Made by a program: the position numbers and the translations under genes. Below the pieces are notes generated by a model. It searched no databases, was not told where the DNA came from, and saw only the letters and a list, made by a program, of their open reading frames with translations. Positions 29,817 through 39,940 of a stretch of DNA of 64,000 nt are shown here, one piece after another (the stretch's first letter is position 1; each line of letters begins with the position of its first letter). The DNA is from Flaviaestuariibacter sp. (GTDB taxonomy: Bacteria > Bacteroidota > Bacteroidia > Chitinophagales > Chitinophagaceae), in the NCBI GenBank assembly GCA_025963645.1, contig JAOQAI010000005.1, positions 124,001-188,000 on the forward strand, written 5' to 3'.

Positions 29817-30865
29817 GCTCCCACCTTTTCAGCAACCAGTTGCTTAATGATCTTTTCCAATTCATAAATGCGCTTCTCCAGCTCAGGTAGATTACGAAAA
29901 ACCGCCTGGCTGCGAAGAGCGCTGGTGTAATCGCTGGCGGGAGAGCCGGTTACGGAAGAATAAGGTTCTTTCAGGGTTTTACTGACGCCACTTTGGGCAT
30001 TGATCTTGGAGCCATCGGCAATTTGAATATGCCCTACTAAACCGGCTTGTCCGCCGATCAGTACATGATTACCAATCTTGGTAGAGCCGCTAACCCCGGC
30101 TTGTGCCGCAATTACGGTGCTTTTTCCGATCTCCACATTATGAGCGATCTGGATCAGGTTATCCAGTTTGGCCCCTGCCCGAATGCAGGTAGAGCCGATA
30201 GTGGCACGGTCAATCGTGGTATTAGCGCCTATTTCAACATGGTCTTCAATAATGACATTACCGATCTGCGGTACTTTTTTAAAAGAGCCATCCGCCTGCG
30301 GCGCAAAGCCAAAGCCATCGCCACCAACTACCGTTCCGGCATGGATGACCACATGATTATGCAAGACGCAGTCGTGGTAGATCTTAACACCGGGGTGCAG
30401 AATGCAGTTAGCGCCGATTGTTACATTATCGCCGATGTAAGAACTGGGGTAAACTTTTGTGCCGGCACCAATGGTTACATTTTCGCCGATATAAGAAAAT
30501 GCACCAACAAAAACGTCCTCTGCCAACTTTGCTGAAGGAGCGATATGACTGGGCTCCTGGATGCCTTTCATTTGCTGGCTCACCATTTCCTGGTATTTGC
30601 TCAGCAATTGTGCGAAAGCCGTGTACGCATCCGCTACCCGAACCAGCGTCAGTGTTACGGGTTCCCGCAGCTCATAGCCTTCATTGATAATGGCAATAGA
30701 AGCACTGGTCGTGTATAGATAATCTTCATATTTAGGATTGGCTAAAAAGGTAAGCTGTCCCGCCTGTGCTTCTTCAATTTTCCCAAAAGAGGTTACCGCT
30801 ACATCAGCAGTTCCTTCAATCTTTCCGTTCACTAATAAGGCAATCTGGGCGGCGGTAAACTGCAT
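29813..30865 (-). CDS. lpxD: UDP-3-O-(3-hydroxymyristoyl)glucosamine N-acyltransferase
   Basis: N-terminal ITFLANPKYEDYLYTTSASIAII; left-handed beta-helix hexapeptides; HAGTVVGGDGFGFAP; NTTIDRATIGSTCI. Confidence 0.96.
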   Translation of the reverse strand: MQFTAAQIALLVNGKIEGTADVAVTSFGKIEEAQAGQLTFLANPKYEDYLYTTSASIAIINEGYELREPVTLTLVRVADAYTAFAQLLSKYQEMVSQQMKGIQEPSHIAPSAKLAEDVFVGAFSYIGENVTIGAGTKVYPSSYIGDNVTIGANCILHPGVKIYHDCVLHNHVVIHAGTVVGGDGFGFAPQADGSFKKVPQIGNVIIEDHVEIGANTTIDRATIGSTCIRAGAKLDNLIQIAHNVEIGKSTVIAAQAGVSGSTKIGNHVLIGGQAGLVGHIQIADGSKINAQSGVSKTLKEPYSSVTGSPASDYTSALRSQAVFRNLPELEKRIYELEKIIKQLVAEKVGA

Positions 30866-30873
30866 GTTTTATT

Positions 30874-30975
30874 AAAAGTAAAAAGTGAAAACTCTAAGTA
30901 AAAAGTATAAAAGAGCTTACGAAAGGTAAAGCAGGCTTATCCTATTCGGGTTTTAAGTTTTGACTTTTTACTTTT
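30874..30975. repeat. Intergenic inverted-repeat element (AAAAGTAAAAAGT ... ACTTTTTACTTTT)
   Basis: Perfect 13-bp inverted copies at 30874-30886 and 30963-30975 in the gap between two minus-strand genes. Confidence 0.6.
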
Positions 30976-30982
30976 GACTTCC

Positions 30983-32197
30983 TTAACGAAGATAACAAAG
31001 GTAATATTTTTTGACAGGGGTGGAAAGCTGATGATGTATCAGTGCATTATCTACTTTTGAAATATCCGTCACCACATTATCCTTGAACAGCACTTTTATA
31101 TGCTCATCGTTAGGATTATATGTAGTATTGGCGGCATTGCCGGTAAAGACAAAATACGCGGCTTCCTCCTCTGAAATACCAAGTTTCTGTGCTACTTCAG
31201 AGCGGTAGGTGGCAATCAATAGCGGATCGAAAGGCTCCGGCTGAAACTTTACCTTTAAAAGCTTGCGTTCCACAATGCCTTTGCATAACCTTGACAAAAC
31301 TTTATCAAAATGCCCGCACCAGTTTTTTATTGAGCACAGCACATCCGAGTCATCTAATTGCGTAAACTTTTCCAGGTGCTTTATAAAATTGCCATCGGGC
31401 TGGTGTTCTTTCATGAAGAAGTCAAGGTTGTTGGATACAGCATTCAGTTCAATGCCGGCACCAATCAGCTCCTGTGCTCTTTCAATGGTTTTTACCAGCA
31501 TTAATTCGGCAGCCATTACTGCTTTGTGCAGGTAAACCTGCCAGTACATGAGCCGGCGCGCTACTAAAAACTTCTCTACCGAAAAGATGGCCTTTTCCTC
31601 GATCATCAGTTCACCTTCATGCACCGTCAGCATTTTCAGGATGCGGTCGTAGCCAATCACGCCTTCCGATACGCCGGTAAAAAACGAGTCACGGGTCAGG
31701 TAATCCATGCGATCAACATCTAATTGCCCTGATACTAACTGGTGCAAAAACTGCTTCGGATAAGTATCGTTAAAAATGGCAATGGCGATATCTAATTGTC
31801 CACCCAGTTGTTCATTCAGCAATCCTAAGATGAGCGAAGAAATATCTTCATGGTGTACACCTTTGATGAGCTTGCGTTCCAGTGCATGGGAGTAAGGACC
31901 GTGTCCAATATCATGTAGGAGAATAGCAATCTTGGCGCCCCGCTCTTCCTCCTTTGTAATAGCTACTCCTTTATTCCGCAGTTCGTTCAGTGCCAATCCC
32001 ATCAGGTGGTAAGCGCCTAAAGCATGATGAAAACGGGTATGCACTGCGCCAGGATATACAAGTGAGGCAAATGCCATTTGATGAATGCGCCGCAGGCGTT
32101 GAAAGTAAGGATGCGAAACGATCTCGAAGATCAGCGGATCATCAATTGTAATAAAGCCATAGACCGGGTCGTTAATGATCTTGCGGACATACGCCAT
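30983..32197 (-). CDS. HD domain-containing protein (dGTPase-like phosphohydrolase)
   Basis: HPYFQRLRRIHQMAFASLVYPGAVHTRFHHALGAYHLM...ILLHDIGHGPYSHALE: HD metal-binding motif. Confidence 0.92.
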   Translation of the reverse strand: MAYVRKIINDPVYGFITIDDPLIFEIVSHPYFQRLRRIHQMAFASLVYPGAVHTRFHHALGAYHLMGLALNELRNKGVAITKEEERGAKIAILLHDIGHGPYSHALERKLIKGVHHEDISSLILGLLNEQLGGQLDIAIAIFNDTYPKQFLHQLVSGQLDVDRMDYLTRDSFFTGVSEGVIGYDRILKMLTVHEGELMIEEKAIFSVEKFLVARRLMYWQVYLHKAVMAAELMLVKTIERAQELIGAGIELNAVSNNLDFFMKEHQPDGNFIKHLEKFTQLDDSDVLCSIKNWCGHFDKVLSRLCKGIVERKLLKVKFQPEPFDPLLIATYRSEVAQKLGISEEEAAYFVFTGNAANTTYNPNDEHIKVLFKDNVVTDISKVDNALIHHQLSTPVKKYYLCYLR

Positions 32198-32387
32198 GAA
32201 AAGTACGATTTACGAAGTGTGAGGGACGAAGGTAATCGATTACTACTCTTACTTAAAGCAGTGCTGCGTATTGGCTACCTTTATGAAGCGTTAAGAAAAC
32301 CGCTGGAAATTAGACGAGGCTGTATATGGAATGATAATTTGTATATAAACGGGCATCGTACTTCGTAATTCATAAATCATACTTGGC

Positions 32388-33941
32388 ATGGCAGTAGCAA
32401 AGATACTTTGGGTAGATGATGAGATCGAGAGCTTGCAATCACAGAAGATTTTTTTAGAGAACAAGGGTTATTCAGTGCATACACTGACGAATGGTTTTGA
32501 TGCCATCGATTATATAAAAGAGAACATTGTAGATGTGGTATTGATCGACGAAACCATGCCGGGAATTACCGGCTTGGAAACTTTAGCCAAGATCAAGGAA
32601 TATAATTCAGGTATACCGGTAGTGCTCATTACGAAGAATGAAACGGAAAACCTAATGAACGAGGCAATCGGCAGCCAGATATCCGATTACCTGATAAAGC
32701 CCGTAAACCCCAACCAGGTATGGCTTTCCTTAAAAAAGATTATCGATAACCGGCGTTTGGTAGCGGAAAAAACAACCACCTCTTACCAGCAGCAGTTTCG
32801 CAATCTTTTCATGGCGCTCAATTCCAATCCTGACTATAACGAATGGATGGGCATTTATAAAGAACTCGTGCATTGGGAATTGAACCTACAGAAAAGCGAC
32901 AGCCCGGAAATGATCGAAGTTTTCCAATCGCAGAAGAACGAAGCAAACACAGAATTTTTTAAATTCATCTCCCGCAATTATACCTCCTGGCTGAAGCCCG
33001 GCGCCAAGAAGCCCATCATGTCGCACACGCTGATCAAAGAAAAAGTGCTGCCGCAATTGGAGAAAGGCGTTCCGGTTTTCTTTGTGCTGATCGATAACCT
33101 ACGTTTTGATCAGTGGCGAACGATCCAATCCATTTTCGCGGAGAGCTTTCGCATGGTGGAAGAGGATACGTTTTACAGCATTCTGCCCACAGCTACACAG
33201 TATGCCCGCAATGCCATCTTCGCCGGTATGATGCCGCTGGAGATCGAAAAGAAATACCCCAACCTTTGGAAGAACGATGAAGAAGAAGGAGGCAAGAATA
33301 TGAGCGAAGAAGATTTCTTCCGCGGCCACATGGCGGCTTCGGGTAAGGATGGCATGCGCTATTCCTACACCAAAGTGGTAAACAACGGCGCGGGGTTAGA
33401 CCTTGTCAATAATATTCATAACCTGCTGAATAACGATCTGAATGTGATCGTTTACAACTTCGTGGACATGCTCAGTCATGCCCGCACCGAAATGGAAGTA
33501 TTGAAAGAATTGGCAGGCGATGAGACCAGCTATCGGAGCATCACGGCTTCCTGGTTCGAGCATTCGCCGCTGCACCAGGCGCTTAAAAAGATCGCGGATA
33601 AAAACATCAAGATCGTGCTGGCTACTGACCACGGCAGTGTGCGGGTGAAAACACCGATCAAAGTAATTGGCGATAAGCAAACGACCACCAACCTTCGTTA
33701 TAAGCATGGTCGCAACCTGAACTACGACCCGAAGGAAGTGCTGGCTTTTAAAGACCCGAAAGAAGGCGGACTGCCCTCACCAACCATCAATTCCTCTTAC
33801 ATATTTGGAGGAGAAGATGTGTTCTTATGTTACCCAAATAATTACAATCATTACGTCAATTATTATAAGAACACGTTTCAGCACGGCGGGATTAGCCTGG
33901 AAGAAATGATCGTGCCGGTGATACAGATGGTGAGTAAGTAA
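32388..33941 (+). CDS. porX: PorX-type response regulator with PglZ domain (T9SS regulator)
   Basis: Receiver domain KILWVDDEIESLQSQKIFLENKGYSVHTLTNGFDAIDYI...VVLIDETMPGITGLE plus PglZ region FFVLIDNLRFDQWRTIQ...YSILPTATQYARNAIFAGMMP. Confidence 0.93.
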   Translation: MAVAKILWVDDEIESLQSQKIFLENKGYSVHTLTNGFDAIDYIKENIVDVVLIDETMPGITGLETLAKIKEYNSGIPVVLITKNETENLMNEAIGSQISDYLIKPVNPNQVWLSLKKIIDNRRLVAEKTTTSYQQQFRNLFMALNSNPDYNEWMGIYKELVHWELNLQKSDSPEMIEVFQSQKNEANTEFFKFISRNYTSWLKPGAKKPIMSHTLIKEKVLPQLEKGVPVFFVLIDNLRFDQWRTIQSIFAESFRMVEEDTFYSILPTATQYARNAIFAGMMPLEIEKKYPNLWKNDEEEGGKNMSEEDFFRGHMAASGKDGMRYSYTKVVNNGAGLDLVNNIHNLLNNDLNVIVYNFVDMLSHARTEMEVLKELAGDETSYRSITASWFEHSPLHQALKKIADKNIKIVLATDHGSVRVKTPIKVIGDKQTTTNLRYKHGRNLNYDPKEVLAFKDPKEGGLPSPTINSSYIFGGEDVFLCYPNNYNHYVNYYKNTFQHGGISLEEMIVPVIQMVSK

Positions 33942-33947
33942 GCCTCC

Positions 33948-33974
33948 TGTCCCCCTAAAGGGGGAACTCAGGTC
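33948..33974. repeat. CCCCCTAAAGGGGG palindromic element
   Basis: TGTCCCCCTAAAGGGGGAACTCAGGTC; inverted copy with 1 mismatch at 47006-47032. Confidence 0.75.
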
Positions 33975-34025
33975 AATGATACTTTTGTTTTACAGATAGT
34001 TTTCAAGAATAATAAGGCTGACGCA

Positions 34026-34056
34026 GACCTTACAGGTTTCAAAAACCTGTAAGGTC
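34026..34056. repeat. GACCTTACAGGTTT-caa-AAACCTGTAAGGTC palindrome
   Basis: Perfect 14-bp arms; related to 15878-15909. Confidence 0.75.
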
Positions 34057-34160
34057 TTTATGATGTTTTGCATTAACGGTTTGTCTGAAAGTATAGGATT
34101 TTGTTGGAAATGTGAATGCAGTATCCTGATTGATCAATGATACAAGTCGAATAGAAGTTA

Positions 34161-34430
34161 TTACTTTCCAAGTTGAAAAATAATCCATAACAGCAGAAAA
34201 ATAATCATTAACCCAACCAATTGTCCTACAACTAAATTCTTCTTCCCGGACTTCCAATCGGTTATTATATTGTAGCTTATTCCAATGACCATTAAGGGAA
34301 GGCCGGTGTAAACTAACCAATCGTAATTTTTTCCTGTAATGGTATAAGCTACGGATAGAAGTAATCCTATATAGCCCAGATTGCGTAGTAGCGGCTGTAA
34401 TTGTTTTATGCTAAAAAAGTTTGAGCCCAT
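34161..34430 (-). CDS. Small two/three-TM membrane protein, unknown (paralogue A)
   Basis: 89 aa; hydrophobic; shares WLxYxG / YxxIxDWKxGxK pattern with the next gene. Confidence 0.65.
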   Translation of the reverse strand: MGSNFFSIKQLQPLLRNLGYIGLLLSVAYTITGKNYDWLVYTGLPLMVIGISYNIITDWKSGKKNLVVGQLVGLMIIFLLLWIIFQLGK

Positions 34431-34491
34431 TTCGAGTGAATGACTTTAGTGCATTTCAAAGTTAAAGCTTTGCTTAATAAATTCTCGCTCC

Positions 34492-34773
34492 TTATGGGTT
34501 TCGCATTTTAAAATACCCAACAATAATACCTGCAATAATAGCTACCGTCAATATCAGCAGCCGGCTGCGCACTGCTTTCTTGTTGCCGCGCTTCCAGTCG
34601 CGGATCAGTTTATAAACATAGCTGGACAGAATGATAAGGGCGCCAAGGTAAAACAGCCATTGCTGCTCTTTGAAAGCCGTGCGGGAAAGGATTAATAAAA
34701 TCAATCCCAAAAATTCCAGCCAGCTGAAGGCTGCTGCTGTTTTATTTGATAGTTCCGTGTTTGTATTTTCCAT
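34492..34773 (-). CDS. Small membrane protein, unknown (paralogue B)
   Basis: 93 aa; WLFYLGALIILSSYVYKLIRDWKRGNKKA aligns with WLVYTGLPLMVIGISYNIITDWKSGKKNL of paralogue A. Confidence 0.65.
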   Translation of the reverse strand: MENTNTELSNKTAAAFSWLEFLGLILLILSRTAFKEQQWLFYLGALIILSSYVYKLIRDWKRGNKKAVRSRLLILTVAIIAGIIVGYFKMRNP

Positions 34774-34801
34774 AATAAGTGTTCTGGCATCTCTGGCAAA
34801 G

Positions 34802-35161
34802 ATGCAATATTTTTACCGCTCACTAAACGCTTCGCCAGAGGCGGAAAATGGTTACATGAAGTATACGCAAACCACACTCGATAAGATCGGGAAGATCGTA
34901 GAAGAAACCGGCTATATCGTTCGCTATGAACGCGGGTCATTTCAAAGCGGCTATTGTATTTTGGAAGACAAGAAAGTAGTCGTGCTGAATAAGTTTCTTC
35001 AGTTAGAAGGGCGCATTAATACGTTGATTGACCTGATTCCGGCATTGAAGATCGACGCCGAAACCTTATCCCCGGAAAGCCGCAAAGTGTTTGATGACAT
35101 CATGGGACGCTATCATACCTCGGGAGACATTGGTGAAGTTGATAAGTCGGAGAATGGGTAG
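34802..35161 (+). CDS. Hypothetical protein (~100-119 aa)
   Basis: MKYTQTTLDKIGKIVEETGYIVRYERGSFQSGYCILEDKKVVVLNKFLQLEGRINTLIDLIPAL; start at 34802 or 34856 more plausible than 34670; stop overlaps start of next gene. Confidence 0.7.
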   Translation: MQYFYRSLNASPEAENGYMKYTQTTLDKIGKIVEETGYIVRYERGSFQSGYCILEDKKVVVLNKFLQLEGRINTLIDLIPALKIDAETLSPESRKVFDDIMGRYHTSGDIGEVDKSENG

Positions 35162-35990
35162 CCTCACTTTTCAACCTTTCAACGAATCAACTTTTCAACT
35201 AGCTTCACCCAACGTGACCTGTCCTCCTTTAACCATAACCTTTCTTGGCACCGGCACCAGCAGCGGCGTACCCATGATCGCCTGCCGTTGTGAGGTATGC
35301 ACTTCCACAGATAAAAAAGACAATCGCCTTCGTTCCAGCATTTTGGTGCAGTCAGCTACCACAACAATTGTTGTAGATACCACGCCAGACTTTCGTTACC
35401 AGATGTTGCGGGCAAATGTGCGGCAGCTGGATGCCGTCTTGTTCACGCATTCACATAAAGACCATATAGCGGGATTAGATGATGTGCGGGCTTATAACTT
35501 CTTCCAGGATATTCCAATGAAGCTGTACGCTAATCAAATGACGATCGATGCACTGATGCGGGAATTCGCTTATGCTTTCGCCGATAAAAAGTATCCGGGT
35601 GTGCCGAACTTGGAATTGAACACCATTGATATGACGCCTTTTTTCATTGGAGATATCCCAGTTACTCCCATACTTGTCTGGCACTTAAAAATGCCGGTCT
35701 TTGGCTTTCGGTTTGGCGCTTTTACGTACATCACCGATGCCAACCACATTGAGGAAGAAGAAAAGCAAAAGATATGGGGCTCCAAAGTTTTGGTGTTGAA
35801 TGCACTCCGGAAGGAGAAGCATATTTCGCATTTTACCCTCGATGAAGCGATTGAACTGGCAAGCGAGCTGCAAATTCCGCAGGCTTATTTTACGCATATT
35901 TCGCATCAGTTAGGCAAGCACGAAACGATTAGTGGCGAGTTACCCGAAGGTATTCATCTCGCTCATGATGGGCTGGTTTTGAATGTATAG
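35154..35990 (+). CDS. MBL-fold metallo-hydrolase (PhnP-like)
   Basis: LTITFLGTGTSSGVPMIACRCEVCTSTDKKDNRLRSS; VLFTHSHKDHIAGLDDVRAYN; ITDANHIEEEE. Confidence 0.9.
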   Translation: MGSLTFQPFNESTFQLASPNVTCPPLTITFLGTGTSSGVPMIACRCEVCTSTDKKDNRLRSSILVQSATTTIVVDTTPDFRYQMLRANVRQLDAVLFTHSHKDHIAGLDDVRAYNFFQDIPMKLYANQMTIDALMREFAYAFADKKYPGVPNLELNTIDMTPFFIGDIPVTPILVWHLKMPVFGFRFGAFTYITDANHIEEEEKQKIWGSKVLVLNALRKEKHISHFTLDEAIELASELQIPQAYFTHISHQLGKHETISGELPEGIHLAHDGLVLNV

Positions 35991-36063
35991 TGTGGTATCC
36001 TGTTAATCTTTTTCATCTGCTAATCCGCGGTTCCTCCTTACTTTTGCCCCGCTCTTAAAACGA

Positions 36064-37212
36064 TTGCCCTTTATGAACTTCGAAACCGCAGAGATCACCC
36101 AACAGGTGGCGCAAACAGCTCGTGACTTCGCATTACAACACATTAAGCCACACCTGATGGAGTGGGACGAAAGCCAGGAATTCCCCGTACATATTTTTAA
36201 AGAGCTCGGTAAGCTGGGCATGATGGGCGTACTGGTGCCGGAAGAATATGGCGGTGCCGGCTTGTCTTATTACGAGTACAAAGCCATTATAGTAGAAATC
36301 TCCAAAGTATGCGGATCTATCGGGTTGAGTGTGGCAGCGCATAACTCACTTTGCACGGGTCACATCATGTATTTCGGCAACGAAGAACAAAAAAGAAAAT
36401 ATTTACCAAAGCTTGCAAGCGCCGAATGGATAGGCGCATGGGGATTGACCGAACCTAACACCGGTAGCGACGCCGGCAATATGAAAACCACAGCGGTGCG
36501 TGACGGCGATAACTGGGTGCTCAATGGCACCAAGAACTGGATCACTCATGGCAAGAGCGGCGATGTAGCTGTGGTTATTTGCCGCACCGGTGAACCTCGT
36601 GCTAAGAACAACGCTACTGCTTTTGTAGTAGAGCGAGGCACACCGGGTTTTAGCGGTGGCAAAAAGGAAAATAAGCTCGGTATGCGGGCTTCCGAAACCG
36701 CCGAAATGATCTTTGAGAACTGCGTAATCCCTGATGCCAATCGCTTAGGCGAAGTGGGTGATGGATTTAAGCAAGCCATGAAGATCCTTGATGGCGGACG
36801 TATCTCCATTGCTTCTCTTTCGCTCGGTATTGCCCGCGGTGCTTACGAAGCGGCTTTACAATATTCGCAAGAACGTCACCAGTTTGATAAGCCCATCTCT
36901 TCTTTCCAGGGCATTGCCTTTAAACTCGCGGATATGGCTACGGAAATTGAAGCCGCTGAATTGCTAACACTGCAGGCCTGCCATCTGAAGGAGAACAACT
37001 TACCGATGACCAAAGAAGCCGCGATGGCAAAATATTACGCCAGTGAAGTAGCCGTGAGAGTGGCAAACGACGCGGTACAAGTGTTTGGCGGCTACGGCTA
37101 TACCAAAGACTTCCCAGTAGAAAAGCACTACCGCGACGCAAAACTTTGTACGATTGGTGAGGGAACGAGTGAGATACAGAAACTAGTCATCTCAAGAGAG
37201 GTACTCAAATAA
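36064..37212 (+). CDS. Acyl-CoA dehydrogenase
   Basis: [73 protein letters not shown]. Confidence 0.96.
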   Translation: MPFMNFETAEITQQVAQTARDFALQHIKPHLMEWDESQEFPVHIFKELGKLGMMGVLVPEEYGGAGLSYYEYKAIIVEISKVCGSIGLSVAAHNSLCTGHIMYFGNEEQKRKYLPKLASAEWIGAWGLTEPNTGSDAGNMKTTAVRDGDNWVLNGTKNWITHGKSGDVAVVICRTGEPRAKNNATAFVVERGTPGFSGGKKENKLGMRASETAEMIFENCVIPDANRLGEVGDGFKQAMKILDGGRISIASLSLGIARGAYEAALQYSQERHQFDKPISSFQGIAFKLADMATEIEAAELLTLQACHLKENNLPMTKEAAMAKYYASEVAVRVANDAVQVFGGYGYTKDFPVEKHYRDAKLCTIGEGTSEIQKLVISREVLK

Positions 37213-37259
37213 AACCTCACCCTAACCCTCTCCTCGCAGGAGAGGGTTAGGGTGAGGTT
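37213..37259. repeat. Perfect 22-bp inverted repeat filling a convergent intergenic gap (bidirectional terminator-like)
   Basis: AACCTCACCCTAACCCTCTCCT (37213-37234) - CGC - AGGAGAGGGTTAGGGTGAGGTT (37238-37259); starts right after acyl-CoA dehydrogenase stop and overlaps the ABC transporter stop codon. Confidence 0.85.
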
Positions 37260-39072
37260 ACTTCACCTCCTGCATCTCCACCAGCCGGTGATAATACCCT
37301 TTCTTCGACAGCAATTCTTCATGCGTTCCACGCTCCACAATCTCGCCTTTTTGTAAAACGATTATTTCGTCGGCATGACGAATGGTGGACAGGCGATGTG
37401 CGATCACGATGGACGTCCGGTTCTGCATCATATTGTTGATGGCATCTTGTACCAGCCGCTCACTTTCCGTGTCAAGCGAAGAGGTAGCCTCATCCAAAAT
37501 AAGTATCGGCGGGTTCTTTACAATCGCACGGGCAATCGTCATCCGCTGGCGTTCGCCGCCGCTTAGCTTGTTGCCACGATCACCAATATTGGTACGAAAG
37601 CCAGCGTCTTTCTTTGTAATAAAATGATGCGCATTAGCAATATGGGCCGCATCCGCTATCTCGGCGTCTGTTGCATCCTGCTTGCCGATCTTGATATTAT
37701 TTTCTATCGAATCGTTGAAGAGGATTGGCTCTTGCGTGACGATAGATATCTGGTCTCGTACTGATTTCAGTGAATAGTCCTTGATATTCACACCATCTAT
37801 CAGCAGCTCGCCGCCACTCACATCATGAAACCGGGGCACCAGGTCTGCTAAGGTAGATTTACCAGCACCGGATGAACCCACCAGCGCCACCGTTTTTCCT
37901 TTGCTAACCTTCAGGTTGATGTTTTTAAGGATGGGCACACCGTCATAGTGGAACGATACATTGCGCAGTTCAATACTGCTTTGAAACGCTTCCAGTTTTT
38001 TACCCGAGGGGTTATCATCCACTGTATTCGGCGTTTGCAGCACTTCTTCTATCCGGGCAATAGCGGCGGAGCCCTTCTGCATATTGGAGAACGAAGTGGA
38101 TAGTGCTTTTGCGGGGGTAATAATATTGTAAAAGAGAATGAGGTAATTAACAAAAAGCGCAGCCGGCAAAGCTATCCAAGTGCTTCCGCTCAGCACAAGT
38201 CTGCCACCGAAATACAGGATACAACAAAAGACGATAACACCCATAGTCTCGGACATTGGTGAAGCAAGATCACGCTTATATCCCATGCGGTTTTTTGTAA
38301 GCAGCAGGTTCTGGTTAATGGTAAAAAAGCGGTTGCGCAGGAGGGATTCTACGTTAAAGGCTTTTATCACCCGCAGGCCCGTCAGCGTTTCGTCCAGCAC
38401 CGATATCGCATCCGAATTCTTTTGCGCCACTTCCGATGATTGGTGCTTCAGCGACCGGCTTACCTGTCCAATAATAAACCCCACCACTGGTATGAACAGC
38501 AGCACAAACAGCGTTAGCTGCGGGCTGATGAGGAAGAGCACCGTAAAGTTCAGGAGAATCGTCAGCGGATCCCGCACCCAGCCTTCCAATGCGCCTACCA
38601 CCGAGCCTTCCACTTCGCCAATGTCATTGGTCATCCGGCTGATCAGGTCGCCTTTCTTTTTCTCTGTAAAAAAACCGATAGGTAGGGTCAATATCTTTTC
38701 ATACAGTTCGGTGCGCAGCTGGTTCACTACTTTGTTCTTCAGCGGGTTCAGCACATAATAGGAGAGTACCAGGAACAGGTTTTTCAGCAAAATAGCGCCG
38801 ATCAAAAACAGGCAGATAATCCCTAGCGTATATACTTTTCCATGTTTCTGCAGCACCTCGTTTATCGATGCCTGAATAAAGCCCAGCGCCGGGTTGCTCA
38901 CCGATTTGGCGATGGCCGGCTCACCCACTTCAAAGATGAGATTAAAGAAAGGCATCAACATCCCGAGTGATACAATGGAAAAAGCGATAGTTAGCAGCGT
39001 AAACAAAAAGTAAAGGGCGATATCGCCTTTATACTGTCCAACGTAGCGAAAAATGCGTGAATATTTCTTCAT
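37258..39072 (-). CDS. ABC transporter, fused permease/ATPase (MsbA-like)
   Basis: TM domain plus ALVGSSGAGKSTLADLVPRF Walker A, LSGGERQRMTIARAI signature, PPILILDEATSSLDTESE Walker B. Confidence 0.94.
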   Translation of the reverse strand: MKKYSRIFRYVGQYKGDIALYFLFTLLTIAFSIVSLGMLMPFFNLIFEVGEPAIAKSVSNPALGFIQASINEVLQKHGKVYTLGIICLFLIGAILLKNLFLVLSYYVLNPLKNKVVNQLRTELYEKILTLPIGFFTEKKKGDLISRMTNDIGEVEGSVVGALEGWVRDPLTILLNFTVLFLISPQLTLFVLLFIPVVGFIIGQVSRSLKHQSSEVAQKNSDAISVLDETLTGLRVIKAFNVESLLRNRFFTINQNLLLTKNRMGYKRDLASPMSETMGVIVFCCILYFGGRLVLSGSTWIALPAALFVNYLILFYNIITPAKALSTSFSNMQKGSAAIARIEEVLQTPNTVDDNPSGKKLEAFQSSIELRNVSFHYDGVPILKNINLKVSKGKTVALVGSSGAGKSTLADLVPRFHDVSGGELLIDGVNIKDYSLKSVRDQISIVTQEPILFNDSIENNIKIGKQDATDAEIADAAHIANAHHFITKKDAGFRTNIGDRGNKLSGGERQRMTIARAIVKNPPILILDEATSSLDTESERLVQDAINNMMQNRTSIVIAHRLSTIRHADEIIVLQKGEIVERGTHEELLSKKGYYHRLVEMQEVK

Positions 39073-39138
39073 GAAGCGGTGCTAATTCGTAGCAAAGGCG
39101 CAAAGTAACTACTTTTACAGCCAATAAAAGGTAGCCAC

Positions 39139-39537
39139 ATGGAGGAAGGAAAACGCCAAAAGCAGATCGCGGGCTTGATGCAGGAAGAACTGAATGCGAT
39201 TTTTCAGCGGTTGAATATGAGTATGATGGATGGTGGCATGATCTCGATCTCCAGTGTGAAAGTGACTCCCGACCTGTTAGAAGTGCGGGTTTACCTTTCT
39301 CTTTTTCAAATTAGTGATAAAAAGGCTACCCTTAAAAAGATAGAAGAACGTGCCTGGGAGATCAAGAAAGAGTTGGCGGCCCGTGTAAAAACCCAGCTGC
39401 GCCGCATCCCCGAGCTGCGCTATTATTTAGACGATACGCTGGACCATGTTTTTAAGATGGAAGAGATTTTTCGGCAGATAAAGAAGGATGATGAAGGGGT
39501 TAGTGGGGAAGGCGCAGAAAAATTGCCGGAAGCATAA
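39139..39537 (+). CDS. rbfA: Ribosome-binding factor A
   Basis: QKQIAGLMQEELNAIFQ...ISISSVKVTPDLLEVRVYLSLF...VKTQLRRIPELRYYLDDTLDHVFKMEEIF. Confidence 0.92.
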   Translation: MEEGKRQKQIAGLMQEELNAIFQRLNMSMMDGGMISISSVKVTPDLLEVRVYLSLFQISDKKATLKKIEERAWEIKKELAARVKTQLRRIPELRYYLDDTLDHVFKMEEIFRQIKKDDEGVSGEGAEKLPEA

Positions 39538-39940
39538 ACTCTTCAAGTTCATACTGAAGCTTAGGCCTTAATAATAATCAGGTTATCAAATTCTCACGAA
39601 AGTGGATATGTCTTCCTTTGGTGTGACACTTTGCTGGATGCAGCATTTTCTGTACATCCTGCAGATGTTTATTTATAAACTCCAGGTAGCACCAAAATCC
39701 TTATAAAAGCACTACTCTCAAAAATAAACCCTTCTAACTATAGGTACCGTTCATCAAGAATAGCAGGCATGACAAACTAAAATTTGCACGTTCCTGTCGG
39801 CTACTTTCTGGAAACAACGCTTTTTTCGGTACCCGCATTCATATAATGCTTTCCGCTTAAATAATTTCTCTTAAATTTTCTTTTTTTAACAAATCGTTTT
39901 ATATTCGACCTGAATAAAGCTTATTCAATTACTAAAACCA

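Noticed and set aside
38180-38758. 192-aa plus-strand ORF
   Set aside because: Fully antisense to a well-supported ABC transporter; low-complexity Ser/Thr/Arg composition typical of a shadow ORF.
39538-39940. Possible small RNA or riboswitch in the gap upstream of susC
   Set aside because: Only a weak imperfect hairpin (GGATGCAG...CTGTACATCC) is visible; not enough to call without covariance or RNA data.
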